Source: Dryas octopetala
Lineage: Eukaryota; Streptophyta; Magnoliopsida; Rosales; Rosaceae
NCBI GenBank assembly: GCA_963921425.1
Contig: OY992837.1
Coordinates: 13,055,896 to 13,119,895, forward strand
Reading direction: 5' to 3'
Length of the DNA: 64,000 nucleotides
This document shows, in pieces, positions 33,622-46,639 of the stretch; position 1 is the first letter of the stretch; each line of letters starts with the position of its first letter. The notes beneath the pieces were generated by a model. That model was not told the DNA's origin, searched no databases, and saw only the letters and a list, made by a program, of their open reading frames with translations. Both the position numbers and the translations under genes were made by a program.

Positions 33622-34336
33622 GGCATAAATTCAATTTAGACACATAACTATATATGTTATTTCAACGGGGTCCACGAACTTTCAAATATTTCAAATATAC
33701 ACCTGATTTATTATGTAAATTGAAAAATGAAATTCCGTTCATCAATTTATTGAGAGATCAGTTAAATATCAGCTTGGTTTTTGCTAACGAGAATTAATTG
33801 ACAATGTGGTACCAACTCAGCATACATTTCCCGCCAAATGAGCAACACATGTCCACTTGACACTAGCCACACACCCATCACCTCTTTCCCGCTCGTCGAA
33901 CGCTCTCCTGACCATTTAGTCTCCCAAAAACATCACGTGTTCCCCCAAATTCGAATATAAATTCATCACTTGTGTTCAACGAGCGAGAAAGAGATGATGA
34001 GTTTGTGGACCCGTGTCAGGAGTTAGGTGGACCCGTATCGCTCATTTGGCGGGAAATGAGCGACACGGGCCCACAAACTCTCTCTCTATTATTATTAAAT
34101 TGTGGGCATGTGTCGCTCATTTGACGGAAAATGTTTGCTGAGATAGCGCCACATCGCCAAATAATTCTGGTCAGCAAAAACCAAGCTGTCATTTAACTGA
34201 TCTCTCAACGAATCAATGAACAGAAATTCATTTTTCAATTTAGATAATAGATCGGGTGTATATTTGAAATATTTTAAAGTTCATGGACCCCATTAAAATA
34301 GCTTATATAGTTATGTGTTTAAATTGAATTTATGCC
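33622..34336. mobile_element. Mutator-like MITE, 715 bp, in the PMT7 upstream region
   Basis: Inverted arms of more than 200 bp start GGCATAAATTCAATTTAGAC on the left and carry its complement at the right end. Flanks TAAATTTTT and CAAATTTTT agree at 8 of 9 bases. The centre contains repeated CATTTnnCGnnAAATGAGC motifs in both orientations. It abuts the MITE at 33315-33607 and ends 240 bp before the PMT7 ATG. Confidence 0.85.
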
Positions 34337-34576
34337 CAAATTTTTTAATAATCTCGGAGAGGCACGTGTATCGCTCGTGCAGACATACGGGTCAGTGACT
34401 CAGTCCGCTTGGACTTGGGAGTGCTTCACGACGGTGAAAACTAAAGCAAATCTATCCATCTTCTTCAGCTCTCTCTCTCTCTCTAAGAGACAACCAGAAA
34501 GCGCACTCCTGAAATGCACATTTGATCTCTTTGTTTTTGGGGAAATTAGGAGTAACCCAATTGAGGAATTGAGGAA

Positions 34577-34762
34577 ATGGGAGGTGGGCATGTGCTCTGT
34601 TCAGCATTTAAATTGAAATCAGGGCAGATGATAATGGTGGCCCTGCTACTCATGGTTGGCTCCTTCTATGTTGGAACTTTCTTTGGCAGAAATGCTCCCA
34701 TTTATGTATCTCAGCTTAGCTCCAATTCTTCTACATTTTCTGGTTTGTTCTCACTCTCTGTC

Positions 34763-34806
<44 letters not shown>

Positions 34807-37800
34807 CAGACCCATTAAGGTATTATGCATGCATTCTGTATCCCATAATTTAGGGATAGAAGATTAGCTTGGACCAAGAATTTTAAGGGAATTCTTGGTA
34901 CAATTGTTGAAGAAATTTGCTCTTCCTATTAAATTGAAATATATATAATGTTACATCATGTTTAATTTGAAGTTCAAACTTAATGATCCAGATCTCGTTT
35001 ACTAGTTCTCTATTGAGCAAAGCGGTAGAAAGTTGTGAATTTTGATTGGGACTTTCCTTTTTTTCCTTATTTTCTTTTTTCCCTTTTTGTAGATAAAATA
35101 TTTCGTGGGAACATTGGAACTAAAAACTTGACTGACGACAGTCTCAATGATAATGACCACTCTCTATTTCTCATTTAATGAAAAGTATATTGGGTTCACC
35201 TGGGTTGACAGTTTTCTGGGAGAAGTTATATGGGTTTAACTTGTCATTGGTCTCCCATAATATTTAAATATTCAATTATTCATTATTCTGCCTTGATGAG
35301 AACCTTGACCTGTGATTTCTTAATATAAAAGTTTTTGCTTATTTTTAGAAGAATATTACTATAAGATATTTCTTTTACGATTAAAATATAGTTTGCTTAA
35401 TTTTTCTAGATAAGCAAAAATATATTTTGAAATCTAAATTCAAAGGTGGAATTTAGTTGTAATGTTTTTTTTTTTCCCAAAATTTTTTCTTTAGGGTTTT
35501 GGATTCTCTGCTTGCCTTGTTTTTGTTTGTTTCAATCTTAACTGTATAATATAAAGCTATTAGGTGTTGGAATCTTAAATTCTTGTGATTGATGATGGTG
35601 CAGGTACTTCGACATTTACAAATAAAGTTGCTCTTACTTACAGAAAAACACCACTTTTGATCCCAGAGACTGGTGTGGATGTATGCCCATTGACTTTCAA
35701 TGAGTATATCCCTTGCCATGATGTTTCTTACATAAAAACTTTGCTCCCAAACTTAGACACTAATAGAAAAGAAGAACTAGAGAGGCACTGCCCTCCAATT
35801 GAACAGCGCTTATTTTGCTTGGTTCCTCCACCAAAAGATTATAAGATTCCAATAAGATGGCCAACCAGCAGGGATTATGTGTGGCGAAGCAATGTTAATC
35901 ATACACATCTTGCTGAAGTCAAAGGAGGACAAAATTGGGTGCACGAGAAGGATCAACTCTGGTGGTTCCCTGGTGGCGGTACCCATTTTAAACATGGTGC
36001 ACCTGAATACATTCAGAGGTATCTAGAATGAATATGCTTTCTTACCTTATACACTTTTTGATGCCTTTCATTCCTTACACTGCTGGAGGTAGTACTTATA
36101 ACGATTAGGTATATGATTACTTGATTATCTATTAGCTTACTTGAGACAAGCATTCTTGTGAATATATAAATTTTTTGTGAATAAAAATTCATTCGAAGCA
36201 ACCTGTGAAAGCAGGAGAATCACAAGAATTTACAGGGAACCAAATCAGAAATGATAAAACTCCTATTGATTCAAGACTACTAGTCCTTATTTCTGCTGAA
36301 AATTACAAGTTACCGGGATGTTATGGCATATTATTCCACATAACATTCCTTTTAACCCATAAATGAACCATAAACATGATAATTGTGAGATAAATTTGAC
36401 GTCTGGAATCAAGGTAGTACCATAAGAAAGGGCGGGGAGCAGACAATTTTGGATCTGATTTATGATATTTTTTTAAGTGATAATGTGCAGATATTGATTT
36501 CAGTTAGTTTATTAACTTTACCGGATTTTGCAGATTGGGAGATATGATAACAAATGGAACAGGTGATCTACGTTCTGCAGGGGTCGTTCAAGTTTTGGAT
36601 GTTGGCTGTGGGGTTGCCAGCTTTTCTGCCTTTCTTCTTCCCTTGGGTATACAAACAATGTCCTTTGCTCCCAAGGATGGTCACGAGAATCAAATTCAAT
36701 TTGCTTTAGAGCGAGGCATTGGTGCAATGATTTCTGCTATATCAACAAAACAATTGCCATATCCCACTAGCTCTTTTGAGATGGTTCACTGCTCTAGGTG
36801 TCGAGTGGATTGGCATGAAAATGGTATTTTTCTATCCTAAACTTCTTTTAGATGTTGTCCATAAGTGAAAGTGCTGTACATACTTATTTAAAACGTAACA
36901 AAATATGTAAAACTCTTGAACATATCATATAAGTTAGAGTTTTATTTTTTATCTTTTTCCCTACGAAGGAGGCCAAAGGGGGAGGGTTAGGACTTATTTT
37001 CTTGGCATGCTTTTAAAAAGATCAAGGTTGAAAATGTTCCTATTGGTAGAAATATCAGTCGTTTGGGTATACAGAAATATCTGTGGAAATACCAGTAAAA
37101 TTTATGAAAATAATGTATTTGAAAACATGGAAATTTTGTATGTAATTTTTGAAATGTTAAACCAATTAAACGTGTAATTTTATAAAGTAGTATATCCATG
37201 ATATGACACATAGGATGAAAACAGTGTAGGCTGCTGGCATATCTTGAAAATTAAATTCTTGATGTGCAAAATCTTTTCAATTTCATTAGGCACAAACACT
37301 CTAATGGTTAAATTTAATATCACTTTTTTTTTTTTACATAGCAAACAGCATGGAAATTTATTTTAAATTACGTTAGTTCCCCTAACTAGCTCTCCTACCA
37401 CTGAATTTGTTTACTAAAGTTTTTATTCTGGAAGTCCATTCATTTAATCCTTAAATTAACAAGGAATAATATCTACCACAAAAGAATTGAAAATATGCCA
37501 ACAGTTCACAGAAACACCAAAATCTTTTGACATCTTGGTGACATATGACTGAGATGTTCGTGAAAATCTTCCACCCCTTATGAATATGGTGGCTTCAAAA
37601 ATTGTAAATTTTGGTGGGCATTTTAAAAATTGAACTTGATAATGTTTTGTGATGGGAAGAGAGGTACAAATAAGCAGTATGCTAGATTTGGTGATGCTGC
37701 TTTGACCCTTACTGGGTTTGAAACCTTACAATGTTAGGTCCTGTTAGTATAATTTTATTTGTCCAAGCAGTTTTCTTATTGTGCTTTGTTCTTAATTTGT

Positions 37801-39555
37801 CTTATGCAGATGGCATTTTACTAAAAGAAGTGAATCGCCTTCTGCGATCTAATGGATACTTCGTTTATTCAGCTCCACCTGCTTATAGAAAGGATAAAAA
37901 TTATCCAGAAATTTGGCAGGAGTTGGTGAATTTGACCTCTGCAATGTGCTGGAAACTCATTGCTCGGAAAGTTCAGACTGCGATCTGGATTAAACAAGAA
38001 GATCCATCATGCCTCCAGCACAATTCTGAACTGAAGCGTATAAGTATATGTGATGCTGTGGACGATTATTCTAAGCCATCGTGGAATTCACAACTGAGAA
38101 ATTGTATAGAAGTAAGGGGTGTGCAAACAGACTCTCCAAAACTCCCTTCCACACCTGAGCGTCTTTCATTATACTCAGAGAGTCTTAACAGAATAGGTTT
38201 GTCCCTACCCTATTTCATTTGATAACCTTTTCTGTTTCTGTATTTTCTTCTATTCATTCAATTGTTTTTTCTTAAAGATATTTTGCTTAGTTCTTACCTC
38301 CCTTGTTGTATATAAGGCTGATCTGGATGCATATAGCACTAAATTACATTAATAAACCAGAAGTTTAGGTTTTTCTTAAAAAGATCTTTCTGTGAACAGG
38401 TAAGACTAAGTTCCATGCTCGGGTGAGTCTTGTATGGGGGCTGAAATGAAAATCGGATTTTTCTTAGCTAAAGTTTGTCTGGCTGAGATTATCTTAGACA
38501 ACTAGTACTTGTTTTTAGTCAGTCAAGCTTTTCTTCTGAAAATTCTCATCAGTGGTGAAGATGATTAAAGGTTTGTGAAGAATAACATGAAGACTATCTG
38601 ATTGCAGATATCAAGGTGAAAATTAGATTTTTTTTTTTTTTTTTTTTAAGAAAGGTGAAAACTATAAAGTTGGACTCTGTAGTTTGCGAATTTTATTTTA
38701 TTCTTTGATTGAGATCCTGTGACAGAAACCGCTTTTGGATAAATAAACTTATAATTAAGAGTATGCTTTATTTCAACATAATAATAAAATAAGGGCAGGA
38801 AAGGTTGTGATACATGAGATGGACTGCTAGTGTTTCCCTTTCTTTATTTTTTTTTTTTATTTTTATTTTTTTTTAAATGTAATTAGAAAACAATGTTATT
38901 CAGTCTGATTTACATCCCTCACAAACATGTTTATAGGTATTACTCAGGAGGAATTTACTTCAGAGACTGTCTTTTGGCAAGATCAAGTTCACCATTACTG
39001 GAGGCTGCTGAACGTCAATAAGACAGAAGTACGAAATGTCATGGACATGAATGCTTATTGTGGTGGATTTTCTGTGGCCTTAAATGAATCATCACCTACA
39101 TGGGTGATGAATATAGTTCCTGCAAGCATGAAGAATACCTTGTCTGCCATTTATAATCGTGGTCTGATTGGTGCTTTCCATGATTGGTAACTTCTTCCCT
39201 ATCTGTTACCTATTGCTTCTAGAATCTAAATGTAGTGTACAGTGTGTAGCTGAATGTGAAGTTCGAGCTCAAATTTTAGTACAACCGAAAAAACAAATGA
39301 GTCTAAATTAGTATTTTCCATCTAATACGTGCTTAATTTCAGGTGTGAACCATTTTCTACTTATCCACGCACATATGATCTATTGCATGCCAACCACCTC
39401 TTCTCTCATTATAAGGACCGCAGGGAAGGTTGCTTATTGGAGGATATCCTTCTGGAGATGGACAGGATACTAAGACCTCAGGTAATGATTACAATTAATG
39501 TCATGTCTTATGCTTGTTTGTGTTGGAGTGTCAAAACCATAAAATCATGGAATAT

Positions 39556-39588
<33 letters not shown>

Positions 39589-40060
39589 AGGATAGGAAAT
39601 AGAATTGTCTCTAGTCAAGGCTGGCAAAACCAAGGACTTGGTGCTGTAAATGGATAAGTATTTATATACAGCACCAAGTCCTTAGTGCTGTCACCCTACT
39701 TTTATCCGGACTTTTATCGGGAAGTCATTAGTTTCCCCGCATGGAATGCAAAGTTTAGTTTTTGTGTCATTATACGATGTTGTAGGTAATTATAATGTAA
39801 TTAAGAGGAACTCTTTTTCTCTGTCTGACCACCATCTCTTGCAACTACTTTCTGTTCCAAGATGCATAACTCAGAATGATATTGAGTGAGTTAATGTGCA
39901 GGGATTTATTATCATTAGAGATGAGGAATCCGTTACAACAAGGATCAAGGATCTTGCTCCAAAATATTTGTGGGATGTTGATTCACATTTGCTAGAAAAT
40001 AAAGAGAAGAACACAGAAACCGTGTTAATTTGTAGGAAAAAGTTTTGGGCGATCGTCTGA
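34577..40060 (+). CDS. PMT7: Probable methyltransferase PMT7 (seven coding exons)
   Basis: Exons by GT-AG sites and frame: 34577-34742, 35604-36018, 36534-36823, 37810-38196, 38937-39186, 39343-39481, 39902-40060. Joined they encode 601 residues, the usual length for PMT7. It is a type II membrane protein: a short cytosolic start MGGGHVL, a membrane anchor at about residues 17-36, then a lumenal DUF248 methyltransferase domain. The SAM-binding motif [11 protein letters not shown] is at residues 214-224; further conserved blocks include [15 protein letters not shown], the [10 protein letters not shown] motif, [12 protein letters not shown] and the [10 protein letters not shown]-terminus. Family members sit in the Golgi and are thought to methylate pectin or other wall polymers. 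The start fits the family N-terminus, and a CT-rich leader precedes it. The closest family member is PMT7, ahead of PMT6, by recognition of sequence. Introns hold a 41-bp T run (intron 1), a GAAA microsatellite and a 17-bp hairpin (intron 6). A dead copy of exon 4 lies at 15100-15985. All exons appear intact. Confidence 0.95.
34766..34806. repeat. T41 homopolymer in PMT7 intron 1
   Basis: Uninterrupted run of about 41 T shortly after the exon 1 donor at 34743. The exact length is prone to sequencing error. Confidence 0.9.
39632..39683. other. Perfect 17-bp hairpin in PMT7 intron 6
   Basis: AAGGACTTGGTGCTGTA (39632-39648) and its exact complement (39667-39683) are separated by 18 bp. It may be a tiny MITE or just a stem-loop. 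The sequence is not one of the conserved plant miRNAs I know. Confidence 0.7.
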
Positions 40061-42391
40061 AATGCGCCAAGAGACAGAGCTTTGCCAATATAAATTTTCT
40101 TCTGACGATGTGAACATTGTTTATGTTCTCCTGTATCTCATAGGTTGCTTGTACCATGATATATATATGTTCTCCACAGAAGAATTACTCCTGCTTATAG
40201 AATAAAATGAGATCTTAGGTCTTTGTAGAAATTCTCCCTTTCTGGCTCATCATGTCATGTTTAAGTGTACAGTGTAACGAGTAGACATATTTTCCCTGTA
40301 TGACTTGGTTTTTTTATATTTTAACAAGTATGGACAATTCTAATATTGATTCTAACTTTATATGAAATTTGATTTTTGTATTCTACAATATACTTTCTTT
40401 TTTCATTTGCCAAAATATACTTTTTTCATTTAACCCTTTATTTTGATGGAAGCTAGAATTGAAAAGAGACCCCTTCTAGTGAAGGGAAGATAGCGACTTC
40501 TAGTAAGTTTCTTGGAAGATGGTTCCAACAAGCCTTTGTCTACACATCCTCCCTCCTACCTCCACCAAATTCCAATGGTCTTCAGTTTATCTAGAAGTAA
40601 TTACTTTTAGAAAAAGCTCTCTTCAATTTGTTTGCATTACACCATGCTCTCCTCAATTTCCCTAATAACAAGCTCCATAATTTGCTTGCTCAAATAATGT
40701 GCACCTCGTTTTACACAAGTGAATTTATGTATCAGTTTACCAAACTATATATAATGAGTAGTTCTAGGGATTATTTGAGATGTAAATTTAGGGTTAGTAT
40801 CCTAGCATTGTTCAACTATAATATGTTTTGGCACCATTTGGTTAGGGGTGGGCCTAGGCGGCATTGAAGTCAAGTCCTGGGAGGCTCGGACAAAATGAAC
40901 AGAAAAATCAAGATACCCATTGAAAAGACTGAGAGATTGGGACTTTTGCATTGCAATTAATAATTATCAAGAGTCAAGACAACTGATAAATAACAGATCT
41001 GTGGCCTGTGGGCCATTGCAGACATTTTGAGACGTAAGAAATTCTTGACGACAATCATAGCACCACATCATGGGCCTAGACCAGAATTACAGTGGGCCCA
41101 GATGCTCAAGGGCTTGGGCTTAATACACTACAGTCCGATAAATCTATTAAGAATGAGGGGACAGGGAAACTAGATGTGGAATAATCGATTTCAAGCTAAT
41201 GCATGGTTTTATTCTAAGCAATTATGTAAAGTACTGTATGATGTTAATTACTGAATTTCAGTCAAGAATATATTATAAATATCAATAGCAATTTCAACCT
41301 TCATGTGGAATTTTTTCTCCCTCTCTTCTCATGTACATAAATTATTTATAATAAAAAGAAAAATTTTGTATATGTTGAAAAGGGTAAATACACCAAAAGA
41401 AGAAAAGGACAATGTAGTAATTTGGAGTATTAGCACCAAGAGGGGAAGGAGGTGAGCTAACCCATTGAGTCCAATATATGTTAAAACTCAAAGGAAGGGG
41501 GCAGGCCACTAATATGAAGGTGATATGACAAGACAACCCCACGCTTGTCCCCCTTGCCCCCCACCACATATTATCCAATATCCATCCCATTATTAATTTA
41601 TTAATTCATTTATTCATTTATTCATTTCAGTTGCAGTTGAGATACTGCTGCTCTGCTGCACTGCACTGCTTTGAGTCTTTGACCCTTGGCTTATTCATTC
41701 CCCCTATTTCTGCCTTTTAAGGTTGCTTACAATTTGCTTGCTTCTGGTTGTTAGGATTTATGGGCTCATTTTTTGCTCTGAGTTTGCAATGCATACACAA
41801 TTGGACATTGGCTAAGTCATTAAAACCTACTCGATCGATCTCAGCTTATTTTGTTTTGGGCCACATGCATAATGTTCATTAATTTATTCACACAAGTACA
41901 AAAGATTATTATTTTAGGTATGCTTAACCAGTTCGAATTTATGGCACTTAATAACTCAATTGTACATTTTGGATTTCTATAATGAGGTAGATGAACATTG
42001 ATTGCCTCCTGCCAACTAGAAAATCTTGAGCCATGGATGGCCTAGTCTCACGTGGATGAACATGGGGAATAAGTGAGAAAAACCTTTCTTTTTTCTTTTT
42101 TTTCTTTTTATAAGCTCAGAACTAGGGGGCATAACTATTTTTCACATAAACAACATAAAATTTTAAACTAGTTTTAGATACGCCGAACGTACTTATACTT
42201 TTCATATCTATTATATCATATATAGTTTTTTTGGTCTTTGATTTTTTAGGGTTTAGAGTTTAAGGTTTAGAATTGGATTATTTTGTATCGTCTTATAATT
42301 TAGACATATATACATAATATCAAAAGTGAACACTGAAATCGTATATGCATCCAGTCGAATATGGCAATATATATATATATATATATATATA
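40061..42391. other. PMT7 3' flank and intergenic sequence
   Basis: Likely 3' UTR in the first few hundred bases. TTAGGGGTGGGCCTAGGCGG at 40842 looks like a lone hAT terminus. No gene is recognised; the 82-codon minus ORF at 41342-41590 has no recognisable domain. A (TA)n tract at 42367-42392 borders the next MITE. Confidence 0.4.
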
Positions 42392-42797
42392 TACAGGCTC
42401 CTTCTATTGAGGTATACCTCAACTTAATTATGTTGAGGTATGACCTTATTAGGGCCCACACGAGTTGTTTTGTGTCGATCCGAACCGTTCGCAAGAATCA
42501 TCTTCATTGATAGATCATCCTTGCAAAAAATTAGCCAAATCGGAAATCATTTGCCTATCTAACTTTGATCAAACAAATGAACGGTTTCATCGAAAATATT
42601 TTGTTCGTCCATTTATTTTGATTAAAGTTAGATAGACAAATGATTTCCGATTTGGCTAATTTTTTGCAAGGATGATCTATCAATGGAGATGTAAAAACTG
42701 AACGGTTCGGATCGACACAAAACGACTCATGTGGGCCCCAATAGGGTATACCTCAACATAAATAAGTTGAGGTATACCTCAATAGAAGGAGCCTGTA
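42392..42797. mobile_element. Complete palindromic MITE, 406 bp
   Basis: Almost perfect hairpin: TACAGGCTCCTTCTATTGAG starts the left arm and its complement ends the right arm. The arms are about 180 bp, with GAGGTATACCTCAAC itself a small palindrome near each end, GATCCGAACCGTTC, and the GCAAAAAATTAGCCAAATCGG core. It is inserted in a TA repeat, so a TA-type target is possible but the TSD is ambiguous. Truncated relatives lie at 24367 and 31106. Confidence 0.9.
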
Positions 42798-44140
42798 TAT
42801 ATATATATTTCATTCTAAGATTACACTAAACATACTTAATTTTGATCATGTACGACATTATTTAATTGCTTACCATATACATATTAAAAGAATGAATGAA
42901 ACTTAACATGCATTGGAGGGGCTTATAATTAGAACTTATTTTATTGTAAAGTCTCACTTGCACTTGCAGCTGGCAAAAGCGATCCTTTTCCTTTCTCAAC
43001 ATTATAAAATTGGTTGTGGGTTGGGTCCTTTGAAGATTTGATGTCGTTTATTCACTACCTTTACTAATAAGTAAAAAGAATGTATATGATATTGTCTCAA
43101 AAGCTTGTCACAAACTCTTTAATGGATTCTCATCTCATCGATCCAATTCCACTTGCCAATTGTGCTAATCTTTTGTCTTCTCTTCTATGACAGCGAAAGC
43201 TAACAGTGTCTTAATTTCTAATTTTGGGCTTAAGATGCAACTTTGTGGTTTTAATAAAGCAGAGATAGATCGACATATAGAATCATAATCCCAACAAGAG
43301 TCCGTACTACCAAAAGTTTGGCAAAAGAGGCCTAACGTGTCAACATTTGATTTGTGAAAAGATTTGGCCACGTATGATTGAGTCTAATAAGCTTGCAAAA
43401 TATATTCTGACTTTCCCTTTTAGCTTTCAACATTTCATACAAATAGCACAAAGTTGGTAGCTTAAATGTATAGAGTTCCCTAGCCTTATCAAGAGAATGT
43501 TTCCTTTTAAAAATTAAATAAATAAGATTGTATTTTTGGGACTTGGATTCATTCCAAAATGTAGTTCGATGATTTAATTAAGCGATTTACGTTTAGATCT
43601 TAGTTCAAAAATCATTTTTACAGTAAATATAAATTAAATCTGAGATTGTTTAGACATGGTTGGATGATTAAAAATTTTCTGATTTTACTTGTATCAGAAT
43701 TATTATGAATGAAAGAGCGCGCTTAGAAAATTGACTATATTGCAAATGGACTGACAATCTGATCATTTGTTTTCTTGAAAGATCCTTATTTAGAATATTG
43801 TTTGCTTGCCTATAAGAAACAAAAGGGAAACAAAAGTTGAGATTCTTGGAATTTTCCTTTATCAAAACTAAAACCATGAGCTAATTATAATTAATTCAGG
43901 TTTTATTTTTTATTAGTTAAAAAAACTAATAGGAGTATAACAATGTTCAAATCTTATGAACTACAATTAGAAAGTATAATAATTTTCCTTACAATAAGAA
44001 AAATATTAAATAATAACCAACAAGAGTTTGTTATGGTTAAAAATATAAATGGATAAGAGAAATTTTCTTACATACATGATAAATGTAAGCACACAAAAGT
44101 AATTGAAAAGTAAGTGTAGAACCTCAATTGAACATATATT
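42798..44140. other. Intergenic sequence
   Basis: AT-rich. Short ORFs (for example 43165-43371 and 43668-43877 on the minus strand) have no recognised domain. No repeat structure is clear. Confidence 0.4.
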
Positions 44141-44153
44141 TAGTGTATAATTT

Positions 44154-44167
44154 TGGCTCTGATACCA
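44154..44167 (-). other. Primer-binding-site remnant of an LTR retrotransposon
   Basis: Read on the minus strand this is TGGTATCAGAGCCA, the standard plant primer-binding site complementary to initiator-Met tRNA. The neighbouring ATCCAACTCAAAATTAATTG (about 44187-44206) is related to LTR-like sequence at 48928 and 49390. No retrotransposon coding domain was seen nearby. Confidence 0.55.
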
Positions 44168-46639
44168 TAAATGAAATTAATTAAACATCCAACTCAAAAT
44201 TAATTGACATAAAAATCTAATTTCTTATAAATCACTAAATTAACAATATAGTATCTTTCTAATATAGTATCTTTCTCTCGGTATATTTTCAATCCAATTG
44301 ACAGAACACTGATAGAAACATGTACCTAAATAATAATTAAAACACAATTAATTTGCATATGGGCTAATGAAACAAACCCATATATATTAATTCATAGAGA
44401 GACAACTCTGCTGACACCCAATAAGCAAGGTGAGGGACCTACGTCTCCCAACTTGTGTCGTATCCAGAAATTAATCGATCAAAAACAAAGTTAACATTAC
44501 ATTGATGTGACTGGGAGTGGGAGTGGGGAAGTCCCATCTCATTAATTGATACAGGAAAAAAAGAAAAGAAAAGGGGTTAGTTTACTTTCTGGCAGCAGTA
44601 ACTAAAACGTAGAGTTCAATTAATTAATGGGTAGAAATTTGCATAAAAGCTACATAAACATAATGGATGTTAATTAAGTTGTATATTTCTGCATCTCATC
44701 TACAATCTTTCTTATATATAATATACAAATAAGATTTTATGTACACATTTGTGCATGCTGCTTAGTAAGAAAGAAAAGAATTTGTGCACAAATCATCACC
44801 TATTGTCGGTAGGTAGGTTAATTGTTACAAACGAATCATCCAAAGTTGATGTCTTATATGGCAATTAATAGGCGACGACTATAAAAAATCATCATGTATT
44901 CCAACTTAAAGCGATGATTCTCGTCTATTATCTCTTTTCTTAGTTTTTGTTTTCTTATTGAATATAAGATGTTAGTATTAAGTAAATGGATATAACGGTT
45001 TTGGGCATGTGAGAATTTGAACTTGATGATGAATAGTTAGTAAAATCTGCTCTTGCTTAAATTTATCATCAATGCTAATTGAAAAGATTAATTATTAATT
45101 ATATAATGAGTGTATTCATTATTTGTGTTTATTTATTTCATTGCATAATTATTATGTAGTGAAATAGATATATATATAACATGTATATATATTAGTTTAT
45201 TTCACTCATAACGTAATATAAAGATAAATACATGAAATGTCTACAACAATAATAACTAAGTTTTTTCCATGATAACTTAGAAAACTAACAAATTAGTGGT
45301 TGCGGTAGTGCATGTTTGGAAGAGAAATTCGAAAACAACAGAATTAAAAGAGGTTCTCGTTTGTCAGCAGCTGGCAACAATAAGCAATGTTGTCCAATGA
45401 ATGGTCACAGGCTCCTAACTGCAGTCAACACTAGTCTGTACAACTACTACTCGTTTCTCTTTTTCTCTTTTTCTCTTTTTCTCTTTAGAAGACATAACAT
45501 GCAGATGAGACAGACACATGCAGCTCATGAAGAGATGGATCATTTCAATGACAATTTCAGAATCAGATGAAGGAAAGGCAAAGGGAATAACTATATTTAA
45601 GATCAAAAGATCATCAATCTCGACTTTGAAAGAAAGATGAGACATGTGAGCTGTGATATTGATCTCTCTCTCTCTCTAGCTCTCTCCCTCCCCTTTTTAA
45701 TGAAGAGTCCCATGACAATGTTTACAGCTAGCTAGAGAGAGGAAGTGTCAGTAGATGTCAGGTGCATGGCACGTGGGAGTCAGTGCCAACAAATACAAAT
45801 ACACACAACCACCTGCCAATCTGCCATGCATGCTTCTTCATAAACAACAACACAACCTACATGACTGCAATAGTAATTGCCTAGGCCACAAAAAAAAAAA
45901 ACATTTGCATGAACGAAAGAGAGAGAGAGATAAAAAGGAGGGAGGGAATAGTGGAATGGGGAAATGGGTTTCTCACACGTGTTTCGTGGGTAGGGCATGG
46001 ACACCGTTTCGTCTGGACGGGTACCGTAGCCGTTTTCTGGTAAAAACTAAAAAGGCTCTCATCTCAAGTGTCTCAAGTGTGTGGCTGTGGCTAACTGGGG
46101 CAGCTGGTGCCTGCTTGCTGGGGATCGATTGAAGGGTCATGTCAGATGTCAAATCACTGGTCGATCGTCTTGTCAAATCATAAGGAATCATCACACATCA
46201 CGTTAACCTTGCCAAACCAAATCTACATATACATACGTATATACTACAATTATACATATGTCCTCCCTCTATGTACCTACCTGTTTTATCTATGAAGCAC
46301 GGATGGGGATATAAATACAGCGATACGATACGATACAAAAATATGGTAAATTTTTAAAAATTAAGATACGATATGTCATGAATACGGTAATTAAAAATAT
46401 ATATTAATATATAACAATAATATCAATAATTTAAAATATACTTTAAATAATATGAAATTCAAATTTATCATCCAAATCCAAATTTAATCAACTTCAATAT
46501 TTCTATTCAATGAAGAAAACAGTCTCAAATAATGGTTCATCAAGAGAAAGGTTAGTAATTTTAAGCATCCCAACACTTATTCAATGAAGATGGGAACTAA
46601 GAAGACTATTTTAAAGATGGGGAGGTGAGGCCAGGCCTG
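44168..46639. other. Intergenic sequence, possible promoter-like region
   Basis: AT-rich with a less AT-rich part at 45300-46150 containing CT-rich tracts, CACGTGG (45770-45776) and (GA)n. A 125-codon forward frame (45755-46132) crosses an A12 run and GA repeats and matches no family I know. A short (CGATA)n-like array lies at 46318-46336. No gene is called. Confidence 0.35.

Noticed and set aside
34332..34616. 94-codon ORF in front of PMT7
   Set aside because: Starts in the MITE/TSD region and overlaps the PMT7 start in another frame; it is leader sequence.
39632..39683. Conserved miRNA precursor
   Set aside because: The arm is only 17 bp and does not match miR156, miR159, miR164, miR166, miR171, miR172, miR390 or miR396 as I know them.
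45755..46132. 125-codon plus-strand ORF
   Set aside because: Contains a Lys run from an A12 tract and a GA repeat, no recognised domain, and no homologue I can name.
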